The translations under genes and the position numbers were made by a program. A DNA stretch of 64,000 nucleotides from CAVXSP01 sp963764505 (lineage in GTDB: Bacteria > Acidobacteriota > Vicinamibacteria > Vicinamibacterales > SCN-69-37): the NCBI GenBank assembly GCA_963764505.1, contig CAVXSP010000001.1:3038001-3102000 (forward strand), read 5' to 3'. The notes beneath the pieces are model-generated. The model was not told the origin of the DNA and searched no databases. It worked only from the letters and a program-made list of their open reading frames with translations. This document shows positions 51,518-60,661 of this stretch, piece by piece; the first letter of the stretch is position 1; each line of letters starts with the position of its first letter.

Positions 51518-52495
51518 TCACGGCGCGCTCGCGAGCAGCAGACGGCTCGCCAGCACGGCCCAGACCGCCGCGCGCAGCCGGCGCCGATCGTGGCGGGCGA
51601 TGACGCCCCGCCAGAACACCCCCTCCACCACCTCGCAGCCGGCCGGCATCTCGCCGATCGGCAGCGGCGCCTTGTCCTCGCGCGCGTAGCGTTCGAGGAC
51701 ACCGCCGTTGGGCGCCTCGACATTCACGATCGCGACGTCCACCGGCCGCCCGATCGCGCGCGCGACCTGCGACACCGCTTCGGCCGCGGTGAATCCCTCC
51801 ATTCCGCTCCCTTCGGTCAGCAGGTTGGCAATGTACAGAATCGGACCGCGGACGGCCCCGAGCGCCTCCCGACAGCCCTGCACGAGGAAGATCGGCAGCA
51901 GGCTCGTGTAGAAGCTTCCTGGACCGATCACGACCGCGTCGAGCGAGCGGATCACCTCGGCGACGTCGGCGTGAATCGACGCCGGCGGGTCGAGCCACAG
52001 CCGCTGAATGCTGCCCCCGCGGGCCTGGCCGGCGTCGACCTGCACCTCGCCGCGCATGGCCGTGCCGTCGCTGTAGGCCGCGCAGAGCGTCGAACGCTCC
52101 GTCGTGATCGGCCACACACGACCGCGGCACCCGAGGAGCGCCCGCAGGGCGTCGACGGCGGCCAGGAAGTCGCCCGTGTACTGCTCCATCATCGAGAGGA
52201 GCAGGTTGCCGCCGGTGTGCCCGGCCAGCCGCCGGTTCTCGAGCATCGGAAGACGGGCGAGCAGGATCTCGCGCGCCTCGGCCTCGCTCCGGGCGAGCGC
52301 CAGCGCGCACTTGAGCACGTCCCCCGGCGGCAGCACGCCCAACTCGTCGCGGAGCTGCCCGGAGGAGCCGCCGCTGTCGAACATCGTGACGATCGCGTGG
52401 AGATCGAGCCAGGGATTGTTCTTCAGTCCGCCGAGCAAACTCGGCAGGCCGGTGCCGCCGCCAAAGCAGCCGACTTTCAGCACACGCAGACGCAT
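51518..52495 (-). CDS. yvcK: YvcK/CofD-like UDP-GlcNAc-binding protein
   Basis: A 325-residue cytoplasmic protein of the gluconeogenesis factor (YvcK) family, which binds UDP-GlcNAc and influences carbon flux into cell-wall synthesis. KVGCFGGGTGLPSLLGGLKN is the nucleotide-binding opening, VTMFDSGGSSGQLRDELGVL the second signature, AGHTGGNLLLSMMEQYTGDF the third, and VIGPGSFYTSLLPIFLVQG the fourth. All are intact. It is not in the usual rapZ-yvcK-whiA neighbourhood. A TAGAAT box ends nine bases before ATG 52495. Confidence 0.9.
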   Translation of the reverse strand: MRLRVLKVGCFGGGTGLPSLLGGLKNNPWLDLHAIVTMFDSGGSSGQLRDELGVLPPGDVLKCALALARSEAEAREILLARLPMLENRRLAGHTGGNLLLSMMEQYTGDFLAAVDALRALLGCRGRVWPITTERSTLCAAYSDGTAMRGEVQVDAGQARGGSIQRLWLDPPASIHADVAEVIRSLDAVVIGPGSFYTSLLPIFLVQGCREALGAVRGPILYIANLLTEGSGMEGFTAAEAVSQVARAIGRPVDVAIVNVEAPNGGVLERYAREDKAPLPIGEMPAGCEVVEGVFWRGVIARHDRRRLRAAVWAVLASRLLLASAP

Positions 52496-52504
52496 CGCCC
52501 ACCC

Positions 52505-52554
52505 ATTCTATAGAGCCCGGGCCCCGCTCTCTCGCGGCGGCTCGGCCCTACAAT
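52505..52554. promoter_or_regulatory. Divergent -10 boxes for yvcK and the gene at 52562
   Basis: TAGAAT on the minus strand (52510-52505) and TACAAT on the plus strand (52549-52554) face outward. The plus box overlaps the ATG at 52553, which argues that translation starts at GTG 52562 instead. Confidence 0.45.
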
Positions 52555-52561
52555 GGGTGGC

Positions 52562-53242
52562 GTGGCGGCATCGATGCAGCGGGCGTTCACGCGGCTGGCG
52601 GCCGACACGCAGCGCGTGTTCGGCACTCGCTTCGTCGCCCTCGTGGCGTACGACGCGACCGCCAGCCTCGCGTTTGCGTCCGAGGTGCACGCCGACGATC
52701 TGGACGCGCTCAGTGCGCTGGTCGAGCAGTGGCACCGCGATGGGCTCGCCCCGCCCCTCGTCATGACGCCCGACGAGTTCCGCCGGTCCCTGGACGCGTT
52801 TCCGCTCGAGTACCAGGCGATTCTCGACCGTCACGTCGTCGTCGCGGGCACGCCGCCGTTCGATGGCATCTTCATCGAGCCCGACGACCTCCGGCGGGCG
52901 TGCGAGACCCAGGCGCGAAGCCATCTCATCCACCTGCGCCAGGGCTGGATCCAGCACGCCGCGCACGAAGACGCGCTCGCGGAGCTCCTCGTGCGCTCCG
53001 CGGGTCCGTTTCGCGCGCTGCTCTCGAGCCTGGCGCGGCTGCACGGGCGCGCGCACCAGTCCGACGGCGACCTGACGTCGTTCGCCGAGGCGGCCATCGG
53101 CGTCCCGGCCGCGCTCGTCCGCGCGGTGCTGGAGCTGGACGCTCACGGCGAGCGCGGGCTGGAGACGCTGCCGCGGCTCGAAGAATACCTTCGGGCCGCC
53201 GAGCGGCTCTGGACGTTCATCGACACATGGCAGAAGACGTGA
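52562..53242 (+). CDS. Conserved hypothetical protein
   Basis: A 226-residue soluble protein. The first ~95 residues (RVFGTRFVALVAYDATASLA, DLDALSALVEQWHRDGLAPP, LVMTPDEFRRSLDAFPLEYQ) have the alpha/beta rhythm of a nucleotidyltransferase-like fold without its catalytic GS-DxD motif. The rest is helical (FRALLSSLARLHGRAHQ, EEYLRAAERLWTFIDTW). I cannot assign a function. The start is GTG 52562 because the -10 box covers the ATG at 52553; ATG 52574 is another option. It overlaps the TPM gene by 16 bp. Confidence 0.65.
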   Translation: MAASMQRAFTRLAADTQRVFGTRFVALVAYDATASLAFASEVHADDLDALSALVEQWHRDGLAPPLVMTPDEFRRSLDAFPLEYQAILDRHVVVAGTPPFDGIFIEPDDLRRACETQARSHLIHLRQGWIQHAAHEDALAELLVRSAGPFRALLSSLARLHGRAHQSDGDLTSFAEAAIGVPAALVRAVLELDAHGERGLETLPRLEEYLRAAERLWTFIDTWQKT

Positions 53243-54030
53243 AGGTCCAAGGGCTGGATCTCCGGACGACGACGATCGCCCTGGTCCTGATCCTGGCCCT
53301 CGGCGTATCGCCCGGCGCCCAGTCGCTGCCGAAGCTGACCGGACCGGTCAACGACTTCGCGCACGTGCTCGACCAGGGCACCGAGCGCGTCATCGATCAG
53401 CGCATCCGTGCGCTCCAGGCGGCCACCGGCGACGTCGTCATCGTCGCCACGGTGGAGACGTTCGCGCCGTACGGATCGATCGAGGAGTACGCGGTCCGGC
53501 TGTTCGAGCAGGCGGGCATCGGTCAGAAGCAGAAGGACAACGGGGCGCTGATCCTGCTCGCGACCAACGAGCGGCGCGTCAGAATCGAGGTCGGCTACGG
53601 GCTCGAGGAGTACATCACCGACGGCTTCGCCGGTGAGACCATCCGGCAGGAGATGCTGCCGGCGTTCCGGCGCGGCGACTATGGCGCCGGGCTGCTTGCC
53701 GGCACGACGCGCGTCGTTCAGCGGCTGGCGGCCGCGCGCGGCGTCACCCTGCAGGACGTGCCTCCAGCCGCCAGCTCACAGCGGCCGCCCGGTGGCGGCG
53801 CCTGGCTCCTCATCCTCGTGTTCCTCTTCTTCATCCTCAGCGGCGCGCTGCGATCGCGGCGGGGTTCCCGATTCGGCCGGCGCCGCTGGGGCGGCCCATT
53901 CTGGCCGGGCTCGACGTGGAGCGGATGGTCCGGCGGAGGCGGCGGATTCGGCGGAGGCTTCGGCGGCGGGGGGTTCGGCGGGTTCGGCGGCGGGCGCAGC
54001 GGTGGCGGCGGCGCCTCGGGCGGCTGGTGA
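53227..54030 (+). CDS. TPM-domain (YgcG-type) membrane protein
   Basis: A 267-residue exported protein. A signal segment (TTTIALVLILALGVSPGAQS) precedes a TPM domain (residues ~33-160): LTGPVNDFAHVLDQGTERVI, QKQKDNGALILLATNERRVR, IEVGYGLEEYITDGFAGETI. A second helix (GAWLLILVFLFFILSGALRS) and a Gly-rich tail follow. The family often sits beside LemA, as here, and is linked to envelope maintenance and photosystem II repair in other lineages. It begins inside the previous gene, implying co-transcription. Confidence 0.9.
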   Translation: MAEDVKVQGLDLRTTTIALVLILALGVSPGAQSLPKLTGPVNDFAHVLDQGTERVIDQRIRALQAATGDVVIVATVETFAPYGSIEEYAVRLFEQAGIGQKQKDNGALILLATNERRVRIEVGYGLEEYITDGFAGETIRQEMLPAFRRGDYGAGLLAGTTRVVQRLAAARGVTLQDVPPAASSQRPPGGGAWLLILVFLFFILSGALRSRRGSRFGRRRWGGPFWPGSTWSGWSGGGGGFGGGFGGGGFGGFGGGRSGGGGASGGW

Positions 54031-54070
54031 TCCGGCTGGCCCGGTCCGTTCCGGCGCCGCGCCGTTGGGT

Positions 54071-54076
54071 TACAGT
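54071..54076 (+). promoter_or_regulatory. -10 box of lemA
   Basis: TACAGT ends seven bases before ATG 54084, suggesting an internal, near-leaderless promoter in addition to read-through from the TPM gene. Confidence 0.4.
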
Positions 54077-54083
54077 GATTCGC

Positions 54084-54656
54084 ATGACGAACCGATTCGC
54101 GCCCCGCGCCGCACGCCTCGTCCTGCTCGCGACGGCCGTCGCGCTCCTGGCCGGATGTTCGTACAACAAGTTCACGGCGAAGGAAGAAGAGATCAAGGCC
54201 CAATGGGCGCAGGTCGAGAATCAGCTGCAGCGCCGGAACGACCTGATCCCCAACCTCGTCGAGACCGTGAAGGGCGTCGCCAAGCAGGAGCAGACGGTCT
54301 TCGGCCAGATCGCCGACGCCCGCGCACGCATGGCCGGCGCCCAGACGCCGACGGAGAAGATCGCGGCGGCGAACGCGGAGACGAGCGCGCTGGGCCGGCT
54401 CTTCGTCGTGGTCGAGAACTATCCGCAGCTGAATTCGAACGCGCAGTACGCGCGGCTGATGGACGAGCTGTCGGGGACGGAGAACCGGCTCGCCGTCGAG
54501 CGCATGCGCTACAACGACCGCGTGCGCGAATACGACACCATGCGGCGGCAGTTTCCCTCGAACGTCACGGCCAGGATGTTCGGGTTCAAGGAATATCCGT
54601 ACTTCCAGGCGCCGCCCGAGGCCAAGGCCGTGCCAAAGGTGGACTTTTCGAAGTGA
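54084..54656 (+). CDS. lemA: LemA family protein
   Basis: A 190-residue protein with an N-terminal lipoprotein-like signal (LVLLATAVALLAGCSYNKF, lipobox LAGC) and a long helical domain. EEEIKAQWAQVENQLQRRND, LIPNLVETVKGVAKQEQTVF and LDELSGTENRLAVERMRYN-type text (here DELSGTENRLAVERMRYND) define LemA. FPSNVTARMFGFKEYPYFQA is the C-terminal block. The role is unclear; it accompanies TPM proteins in many bacteria. Confidence 0.92.
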   Translation: MTNRFAPRAARLVLLATAVALLAGCSYNKFTAKEEEIKAQWAQVENQLQRRNDLIPNLVETVKGVAKQEQTVFGQIADARARMAGAQTPTEKIAAANAETSALGRLFVVVENYPQLNSNAQYARLMDELSGTENRLAVERMRYNDRVREYDTMRRQFPSNVTARMFGFKEYPYFQAPPEAKAVPKVDFSK

Positions 54657-55222
54657 ACGAGAGCGACGCGCCCGCGCCGGACGCCCGGGCCTGCGGCGCG
54701 AGTCCCGAAAACGGCCGGCCGACCGGCGCCAGACAGACCCTGCTCTCCGAACTGGACGACGAGCTGGCCCTCACGCGGCGGCTGCTGGAGCGGCTCCCGG
54801 AAACCGCGCTGGCCTGGAGGCCGCACGGAAAATCGATGTCGCTCGGCGAGCTGGCCTCCCATCTGGCCGAGATCCTTCGCTGGGGTCTGCCGATTCTCGA
54901 ACGGAGCGGCCACGACCTCGAGCACGACGCCCAGTCCCACCCCACGGGCGTTCCATCCGCCGCCGCCGCGCTGGAGGCCTTCGATCGCGCCGCCGCCGAC
55001 ATCCGACGGGCGCTGGCCGGACGGACCGACGCCGAACTGGCTTCGCCCTGGTCGCTCACGCAGGGCCGTGATCTCGTGATGTCGCTCCCGCGGGGCGCCG
55101 CCGTGCGGCGGTTCCTGCTGAATCACCTGGTCCATCATCGTGGCCAGTTGACGGTCTATCTCCGCATGCACGACGTGCCGCTCCCCCCGCTCTACGGGGC
55201 GTCGGCAGACGAGCGCATGTGA
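54653..55222 (+). CDS. DinB-family protein
   Basis: A 189-residue four-helix-bundle protein of the DinB/YfiT-like superfamily. LLSELDDELALTRRLLERLP, SMSLGELASHLAEILRWGLP and FLLNHLVHHRGQLTVYLRMH give the three His positions of the metal site. Members include thiol transferases (bacillithiol or mycothiol dependent) but most are uncharacterised. GTG 54653 overlaps the lemA stop by 4 bp and its own end overlaps the next gene, so it is mid-operon. Confidence 0.85.
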   Translation: MNESDAPAPDARACGASPENGRPTGARQTLLSELDDELALTRRLLERLPETALAWRPHGKSMSLGELASHLAEILRWGLPILERSGHDLEHDAQSHPTGVPSAAAALEAFDRAAADIRRALAGRTDAELASPWSLTQGRDLVMSLPRGAAVRRFLLNHLVHHRGQLTVYLRMHDVPLPPLYGASADERM

Positions 55223-56685
55223 GCAGACGGGCGGTCGGCCTCACGCTGGCGTCGCTCGCGTTCGTGCTGGCCGCGACGGCCAACTCGGGCGGCTACCGGT
55301 ACGGTGTCTCCGACCAGGCGTTCTATGCCGCAGCCGTGGCGAAGGATCTGAATCCGACGCTGTTTCCGCGCGACGCCGGCCTGCTGGCCGTCGAGTCCCA
55401 CCTCATGTGGTCGGACGAGATCGTCGCCGCCCTGGCGCGGTGGTCCGGGCTGCCGTTGCCGGCGCTCTATCTGACGCTGTATCTCGCGACGCTCGGCGTG
55501 CTGTTTGCCGCCGCCGTCCGCTATGGTCGCATCGCCGGCCTGTCGTGGTGGGCCGTCGCGGCGTTCGTGGTCCTCCTGACGTTCCGACACCGCATCGCGA
55601 AGACCGGAGCCAACTCGCTCGAGGGCTACATGCATCCGCGGATGCTGGCGTTCGGGCTCGGCGTCCTGGCGCTGGCCGCGCTGCTCGGGCGGCGGCGTCT
55701 GGAGGCCGCGGTCTGGACGGCGCTCGCCGCCTGCTGGCATCCGACGACGGCGCTGTGGTTCGGCCTCGTGCTCGGAACGGCTGTCCTCTCGACACTGTCC
55801 AACTCGCGCCGATGGTGGCTGCTGGCTCTGGGAGCGGTTGGAGGCCTTGCGATCCTCGGGGGTCCCCTCGCCAACCGGCTGACAATCATGGACCCGGCCT
55901 GGCTCGAGGTCCTTTCGAGCAAGGACTACCTCTTTCCGCACGAGTGGCCCCTGTACGCCTGGATCGCGAATCTGGGCTACGGCGCCGTGCTCTACGCGAT
56001 CTACCGGCGGCGCCGGCGCTGCGGCGTGCTCGCGCCGGGCGAGCCGGCCGTCGTCGGCGGCCTGTTCGGTCTCGTCGGCGTGTTCCTCGTGTCGCTGCCG
56101 CTGACCGTCCTGCGCGTGGCGCTCGCGGTCCAGCTCCAGGTCACGCGCGTGTTCTGGCTGCTCGATTTCGCGGTCGCCGGTTATCTCGCCTGGTGGCTCA
56201 TCGACGACCGGCTCGGCGGCCGCCGAATCGGCCGGTTGATCGCCGTCGGTGTTCTCGCGGCGGCGTCCGTGGCGCGCGGAGCCTACCTGCTGTCGTCGGA
56301 CCGCACGCTCTTTGCCACGCACCTCCCCGACACGCCGTGGATGGAGGCGATGACCTGGCTGAAGAACCGTCCCGCGTCGTGGTACGTGCTCGCCGATCCG
56401 GGTCACGCCTGGAAGTACGGCGTGAGCGTCCGCCTCGCGGCCGAGAAGGACACGCTCATCGAAGCCGGCAAGGACTCGGCGCTGGCGATCTACGATCGCG
56501 ATCTCGCCATCGCCGTCGGCGGGCGGCTCGCGGCCGTTGGCGATTTCGACCGCTTGACGACCGCAGACCTCCACCGGCTGGCCGATCGATATGGCCTGGA
56601 CGTCGCGGTGCTCGAAGCCGGCCATCGGGTCGACCTGCCCGAGATACACCGGAACCGCCGGTTCATCATCTATCGGCTGCGATGA
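55219..56685 (+). CDS. Polytopic membrane protein (DUF6798-like)
   Basis: A 488-residue protein with about ten helices and a C-terminal soluble domain of ~130 residues after PDTPWMEAMTWLKNRPASWY. The first extracytoplasmic loop holds YRYGVSDQAFYAAAVAKDLN, where Asp follows helix 1 as in GT-C glycosyltransferases, and HRIAKTGANSLEGYMHPRML is strikingly polar. It may be a GT-C-like sugar transferase or a member of the uncharacterised DUF6798 group. GTG 55219 overlaps the DinB stop and its end overlaps the hydrolase gene. Confidence 0.6.
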   Translation: MSRRAVGLTLASLAFVLAATANSGGYRYGVSDQAFYAAAVAKDLNPTLFPRDAGLLAVESHLMWSDEIVAALARWSGLPLPALYLTLYLATLGVLFAAAVRYGRIAGLSWWAVAAFVVLLTFRHRIAKTGANSLEGYMHPRMLAFGLGVLALAALLGRRRLEAAVWTALAACWHPTTALWFGLVLGTAVLSTLSNSRRWWLLALGAVGGLAILGGPLANRLTIMDPAWLEVLSSKDYLFPHEWPLYAWIANLGYGAVLYAIYRRRRRCGVLAPGEPAVVGGLFGLVGVFLVSLPLTVLRVALAVQLQVTRVFWLLDFAVAGYLAWWLIDDRLGGRRIGRLIAVGVLAAASVARGAYLLSSDRTLFATHLPDTPWMEAMTWLKNRPASWYVLADPGHAWKYGVSVRLAAEKDTLIEAGKDSALAIYDRDLAIAVGGRLAAVGDFDRLTTADLHRLADRYGLDVAVLEAGHRVDLPEIHRNRRFIIYRLR

Positions 56686-57686
56686 CGCCGCAGGACTGGA
56701 GCGCCGCCCGGCCGCCGTTCGTGCCACGGCCCTGGCTCGGCAACGGCCACGCCATGACGATCTACACATGGGCGCGGCGGCGCGAGTTTCCGGACCTGCC
56801 GGCGCCGGAGGAGCGCCTGTTCCAGACGGCCGCCGACACGCGTGTGCTCGCGCGCTGCTTCTGGCAGCCTGCGCGGGCGGCCGCACCGACCATGCTCGTC
56901 CTGCACGGGCTGGAGGGCTCGAGCGAGACGCATTACATGCGCGGACTCGCCGCCAAGGCCTGGAGACGCGGGTGGAACGCGGTTTTACTGAACCAGCGCA
57001 ACTGTGGCGGGACGGAGCATCTGACGCCGACGCTGTACCACTCGGGGCTGACGGCCGACCCCCGTGCGGTGATTCGAATCCTCACCGCAGACGAGGGCAT
57101 CACGGCGGTCGGGGTGATCGGCTATTCGCTCGGAGGGAATCTCGCCGTGAAGCTCGCGGCGGAGATCGAGCCGGCGGACGGCGTTCCCGTGGTCGGCGCC
57201 GTCGGCATCAGTCCGACGATCGATCTCGCGCGGTGCGTGAGCGCAATCGAGCGGCGCGCCAACGTAGCGTACCACTTCAACTTCGTCCGCCATTTGAAGG
57301 CGAGGATGCGCCGGAAGGCTCGACTCTGGCCCGGCCTCTACGACCTCCGGCCGCTGCGATCGATCTGGACCATTCGACAGTTCGACGAGGCCTACACGGC
57401 GCCGGCGCATGGCTTTCGAGACGCCGCGGACTACTACCATCGTGTCAGCGCTCTCCGGGTCGTCGATCGCGTCCGCGTGCCGACCCTCGTCGTCGCGGCC
57501 GAGGACGACCCGTTCGTGCCGGCGTCACAGTTCCACGAGCCGGCGGTCCGCGCGAATCCCCGGATCGGGATCTGCCTCCAGCGATCCGGCGGGCACTGCG
57601 GGTTCGCGTGCGCGCCCTCGGATGATGACGGCTACTGGGCGGAGCGAACGGCCGTCGAGTTCCTCGCCTCGCTCATGCCACGGTGA
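56682..57686 (+). CDS. Alpha/beta hydrolase of the YheT/ABHD family
   Basis: A 334-residue serine hydrolase. FVPRPWLGNGHAMTIYTWAR is the N-terminal YheT signature, MLVLHGLEGSSETHYMRGLA the oxyanion region, LNQRNCGGTEHLTPTLYHSG follows, and the nucleophile Ser lies in GYSLGGNLAVKLA (near residue 150). The acid is in AAEDDPFVPASQF and the His in RSGGHCGFA. It probably cleaves esters of lipids. ATG 56682 overlaps the previous stop by 4 bp, and the 3' end overlaps the convergent DUF72 gene by 14 bp. Confidence 0.9.
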   Translation: MTPQDWSAARPPFVPRPWLGNGHAMTIYTWARRREFPDLPAPEERLFQTAADTRVLARCFWQPARAAAPTMLVLHGLEGSSETHYMRGLAAKAWRRGWNAVLLNQRNCGGTEHLTPTLYHSGLTADPRAVIRILTADEGITAVGVIGYSLGGNLAVKLAAEIEPADGVPVVGAVGISPTIDLARCVSAIERRANVAYHFNFVRHLKARMRRKARLWPGLYDLRPLRSIWTIRQFDEAYTAPAHGFRDAADYYHRVSALRVVDRVRVPTLVVAAEDDPFVPASQFHEPAVRANPRIGICLQRSGGHCGFACAPSDDDGYWAERTAVEFLASLMPR

Positions 57687-58392
57687 CGCCGCGGCCGCGC
57701 AGTACGTCCAGGAACGCCTGCGCGAACTCCGGCCCCTTTCCGGCCGCTTCGTGCTTGAAGTAGACGAATACCTCGTCCCAGCTCGCGCCGTGCGAAATCA
57801 GCTCCACCGCCCAGCGCTCCAGGTCGGCGGCGGTGTACCCCTCGTCACGAAGCCGCAGATAGCCGTGCCGGGCCGTCGCCTCGAGCGGCGTGGTCCGGTC
57901 GCCGAAGTCCGCGATGCAGAGCGCGACGCCTCGCTCCCGCAGGAGCGCGTACACGTCGGGCACGAGCCAGGACTCGTGCCTGAACTCGAAGGCCGCCCGG
58001 AGATCGGCCGGGATCAGATCGAGAAACGCGGCGAGTCGGTCCGGGTCGGCTTTGAACGTGGGCGGGAGCTGGAACAGGAGCGGGCCCAGGTGCGCGCCCA
58101 GCACCCGTGCGCTCTCGCAGAAGAACGCCATCGTCGCGCCGCAGTCCTTGAGGCGGCGGATGTGCGTGATCTGCCGCGGGGCCTTCAAGGCATACGTGAA
58201 GCCGGGCGGCGCCTGATCGAGCCAGGCGGCGGTCGTTTTGGCGGTCGGCGCACGGTAGAACGTCGCGTTGATCTCGACCGTCCGGAATCGCTGCGCGTAG
58301 AACGGGAACATCTGCCGGGCCGGCAGCCGCTCCGGGTAGAACGTCCCACGCCATTCGGGGTAGTTGTAGCCTGACGTGCCCACGTGAATCAT
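57673..58392 (-). CDS. DUF72 family protein (YecE-like)
   Basis: A 239-residue TIM-barrel protein of unknown function. HVGTSGYNYPEWRGTFYPER, VEINATFYRAPTAKTTAAWL, FTYALKAPRQITHIRRLKDC, FQLPPTFKADPDRLAAFLDL and FEFRHESWLVPDVYALLRER are the characteristic blocks. ATG 58392 starts 8 bp past the stop of the efflux permease gene at 58401, so it is likely the last gene of that minus-strand operon. Confidence 0.9.
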   Translation of the reverse strand: MIHVGTSGYNYPEWRGTFYPERLPARQMFPFYAQRFRTVEINATFYRAPTAKTTAAWLDQAPPGFTYALKAPRQITHIRRLKDCGATMAFFCESARVLGAHLGPLLFQLPPTFKADPDRLAAFLDLIPADLRAAFEFRHESWLVPDVYALLRERGVALCIADFGDRTTPLEATARHGYLRLRDEGYTAADLERWAVELISHGASWDEVFVYFKHEAAGKGPEFAQAFLDVLRGRGVTVA

Positions 58393-58400
58393 CGGAGTAC

Positions 58401-59516
58401 CTATGCGCGCTTCCGCGACCGGAAGGCCGCCAGGCTCAGAACGGCCAGCCCCCAGACGGCGAGCGCGGCGAACTGGGACCAGAGCAGGCCGAAGCCGATG
58501 CCTTTCAGGAAGATGCCGCGGACGATGACGAGAAAGTATCGCAGCGGCACCAGCGTCGTGATCGCCTGAATCACGGGCGGCATGTTCTCGATCGGAAACA
58601 CGAACCCGGACAGATACATCATCGGCATGATGAAGAAGAAGATCGACGTCAGCATCGCCTGCTGCTGGGTGGACGAGACCGTGGACACGAACAGCCCGAG
58701 TCCGAACGTGCACACCAGGTAGACCAGGCTGCCTCCCAGCAACAGCCAGACGCTCCCCCGGAGCGGCACCTCGAACCAGAACACGGCGACCGCCAGCACC
58801 AGCAGCACGTCGACGAAGCCCACCACTCCATAGGGCAGCAGCTTCCCGAGGATGAGCTCCCACCGGCTGAGCGGCGTCACGTTCAGCTGCTCGAGAGTGC
58901 CGAGTTCCCGCTCCCGCACGATGGCCATCGACGACAGGTTCGCCGTCACGATCAGCAGCAGCATGGCGAGCACGCCAGGCACCATGAAGTTTCGGCTCTC
59001 GAGCTGAGGATTGAACAAGACGCGGACCCGGCTGTCGAGCGGCTCAGGAGGCGCGCCATGCTCGGCCGCTACGACGCCGTTGAACTCCCCGATGAGCGAC
59101 GAGACGTACGCAATGGCCACGCCCGACGACGTCGAATCGGTTCCGTCAGCCAGGACCTGAATCGTGCGCGCGGTCGGCGATCCGTGGCCCTCCACGGACG
59201 CGGCGAATCCGGGCGGAACGATCACGGCGAGCCACGCCCGGCCCGACGCGAGGTCGGCGTCCACGTCGTTCGGGTTCACGTGCTCGGTGACGATATCGAA
59301 GTAGGGCGACGCGCTGAATCGCTCGAGGAGCCGACGGCTGAGCGGCGTTCGGTCGCCGTCCACGACGGAAATCGGGACGTTCTTGATGTCCGTCGTCGCC
59401 GCATAGCCGAGAAGGGCGAGCTGCAGGATGGGCGCGATGATGAGAAGGACGAGCAGCCGCGGCGTCTGCCGCAGTTCCAGGAACTCCTTCCACATGAGGG
59501 CGCGGATCCGGCTCAC
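58401..59516 (-). CDS. ABC-2 efflux permease (YbhR/YbhS type), second
   Basis: A 371-residue permease with one N-terminal helix (RLLVLLIIAPILQLALLGYA), a ~130-residue extracytoplasmic domain (KNVPISVVDGDRTPLSRRLL) and five C-terminal helices. RERELGTLEQLNVTPLSRWE is the ABC-2 coupling motif and FIMPMMYLSGFVFPIENMPP the conserved late helix. GTG 59516 overlaps the stop of the first permease by 4 bp. It would pair with that permease as a heterodimer for drug or lipid efflux. Confidence 0.9.
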   Translation of the reverse strand: MSRIRALMWKEFLELRQTPRLLVLLIIAPILQLALLGYAATTDIKNVPISVVDGDRTPLSRRLLERFSASPYFDIVTEHVNPNDVDADLASGRAWLAVIVPPGFAASVEGHGSPTARTIQVLADGTDSTSSGVAIAYVSSLIGEFNGVVAAEHGAPPEPLDSRVRVLFNPQLESRNFMVPGVLAMLLLIVTANLSSMAIVRERELGTLEQLNVTPLSRWELILGKLLPYGVVGFVDVLLVLAVAVFWFEVPLRGSVWLLLGGSLVYLVCTFGLGLFVSTVSSTQQQAMLTSIFFFIMPMMYLSGFVFPIENMPPVIQAITTLVPLRYFLVIVRGIFLKGIGFGLLWSQFAALAVWGLAVLSLAAFRSRKRA

Positions 59517-60661
59517 TGTCTCGCGAGCCTCGCCGCGGAGAGCCCCAGCACGGCACACGCGTAGATCGCCAGCGCGCCGAGCGGCGCCCACAGGGACGGC
59601 AGGCCCAATCCCTTGAGGACGATCCCGCGCAGGGCGACGAGGAAGTAGCGTGCCGGCACGATCGTCGTGATGTACTGGACCGCCACGGGCATGCTCGCGA
59701 TCGGGAAGATGAATCCCGACAGGATCAGCGTCGGCAGGAACGCCAGCAGCATCGACGTCTGCAGCGCCATCTGCTGCGTATCCGCGAGCGTCGAGACGAG
59801 CAGCCCCGTCCCGACGCCGCCGACCAGGAACATCGCCAGCACGACCGAGAGCGCGAGCCATGTGCCCCGCATCGGCAGGTCGAACAGCGCCATCGCCGTG
59901 ACGACGATCAGCATGGCCGACGCCTGCGAGATGATCAGGTACGGCAGGGTTTTGCCGAGCACGAACGCCGGCGTGGAGATCGGCGCCATCCGCACCTGCT
60001 CCATCGTCCCCATCTCCTTTTCGCGCACGATGGACAGCGCGGTCGACAGGACGGCCGTGATCGTCGCGATGTAGGCGATCAGGCCGGGGACGAGAAAGAG
60101 CGTGCTGCGCAATTCCGGGTTGTACCAGACGCGCGGCGCGATCGTGATGCGATCCGCCTGCGCGACCGCGGGTCGGCCCGCCGCCGGGACGGCGCCCGAC
60201 GCCCGCGGACGTCCGGACAGCCGCGCCTCGCTGGAAGCCTCCTGGAGGACGGCGGTCGCGTAGCCCAGCACCGTCGTTGCGGTGTTGGCGTTGTCGCCGT
60301 TCAGGATCACCTGCACGGCCGCCATCTGGCCGCTGCGAAGCGAACGCGAGAAATCCTCGGGAATCACGAGCAGCCCCCGGACCGTGCCCCGATCCATCAA
60401 GTCATCCGCCTCGACGTCCGAGGTCACCGTGGCGGCCAGATCGAAATAGGTCGAAGCCAAGAAACGCGCCACCAGCGCGCGGCTCTCCGCGGATCCGTCC
60501 CGGTCCTCCACCGCGAGCGCCACGTGACGGATGTCGAAGTTGAGCGCATAGCCGTACAGGAACAGGAAGAACGCGGGGATGAACACCAGGATCAGCAGCG
60601 TGCGGCGATCGCGACGAATCTGCCGCAGCTCCTTGACGGCGACGGCCCAGAGTGCCCTCAT
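59513..60661 (-). CDS. ABC-2 efflux permease (YbhR/YbhS type), first
   Basis: A 382-residue inner-membrane permease homologous to its neighbour. RTLLILVFIPAFFLFLYGYA is helix 1, the periplasmic domain begins RHVALAVEDRDGSAESRALV and includes a Ser/Arg-rich insertion near residue 160, and VREKEMGTMEQVRMAPISTP is the coupling motif before the five C-terminal helices. Its start overlaps the ATPase stop by 4 bp. Confidence 0.9.
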   Translation of the reverse strand: MRALWAVAVKELRQIRRDRRTLLILVFIPAFFLFLYGYALNFDIRHVALAVEDRDGSAESRALVARFLASTYFDLAATVTSDVEADDLMDRGTVRGLLVIPEDFSRSLRSGQMAAVQVILNGDNANTATTVLGYATAVLQEASSEARLSGRPRASGAVPAAGRPAVAQADRITIAPRVWYNPELRSTLFLVPGLIAYIATITAVLSTALSIVREKEMGTMEQVRMAPISTPAFVLGKTLPYLIISQASAMLIVVTAMALFDLPMRGTWLALSVVLAMFLVGGVGTGLLVSTLADTQQMALQTSMLLAFLPTLILSGFIFPIASMPVAVQYITTIVPARYFLVALRGIVLKGLGLPSLWAPLGALAIYACAVLGLSAARLARQ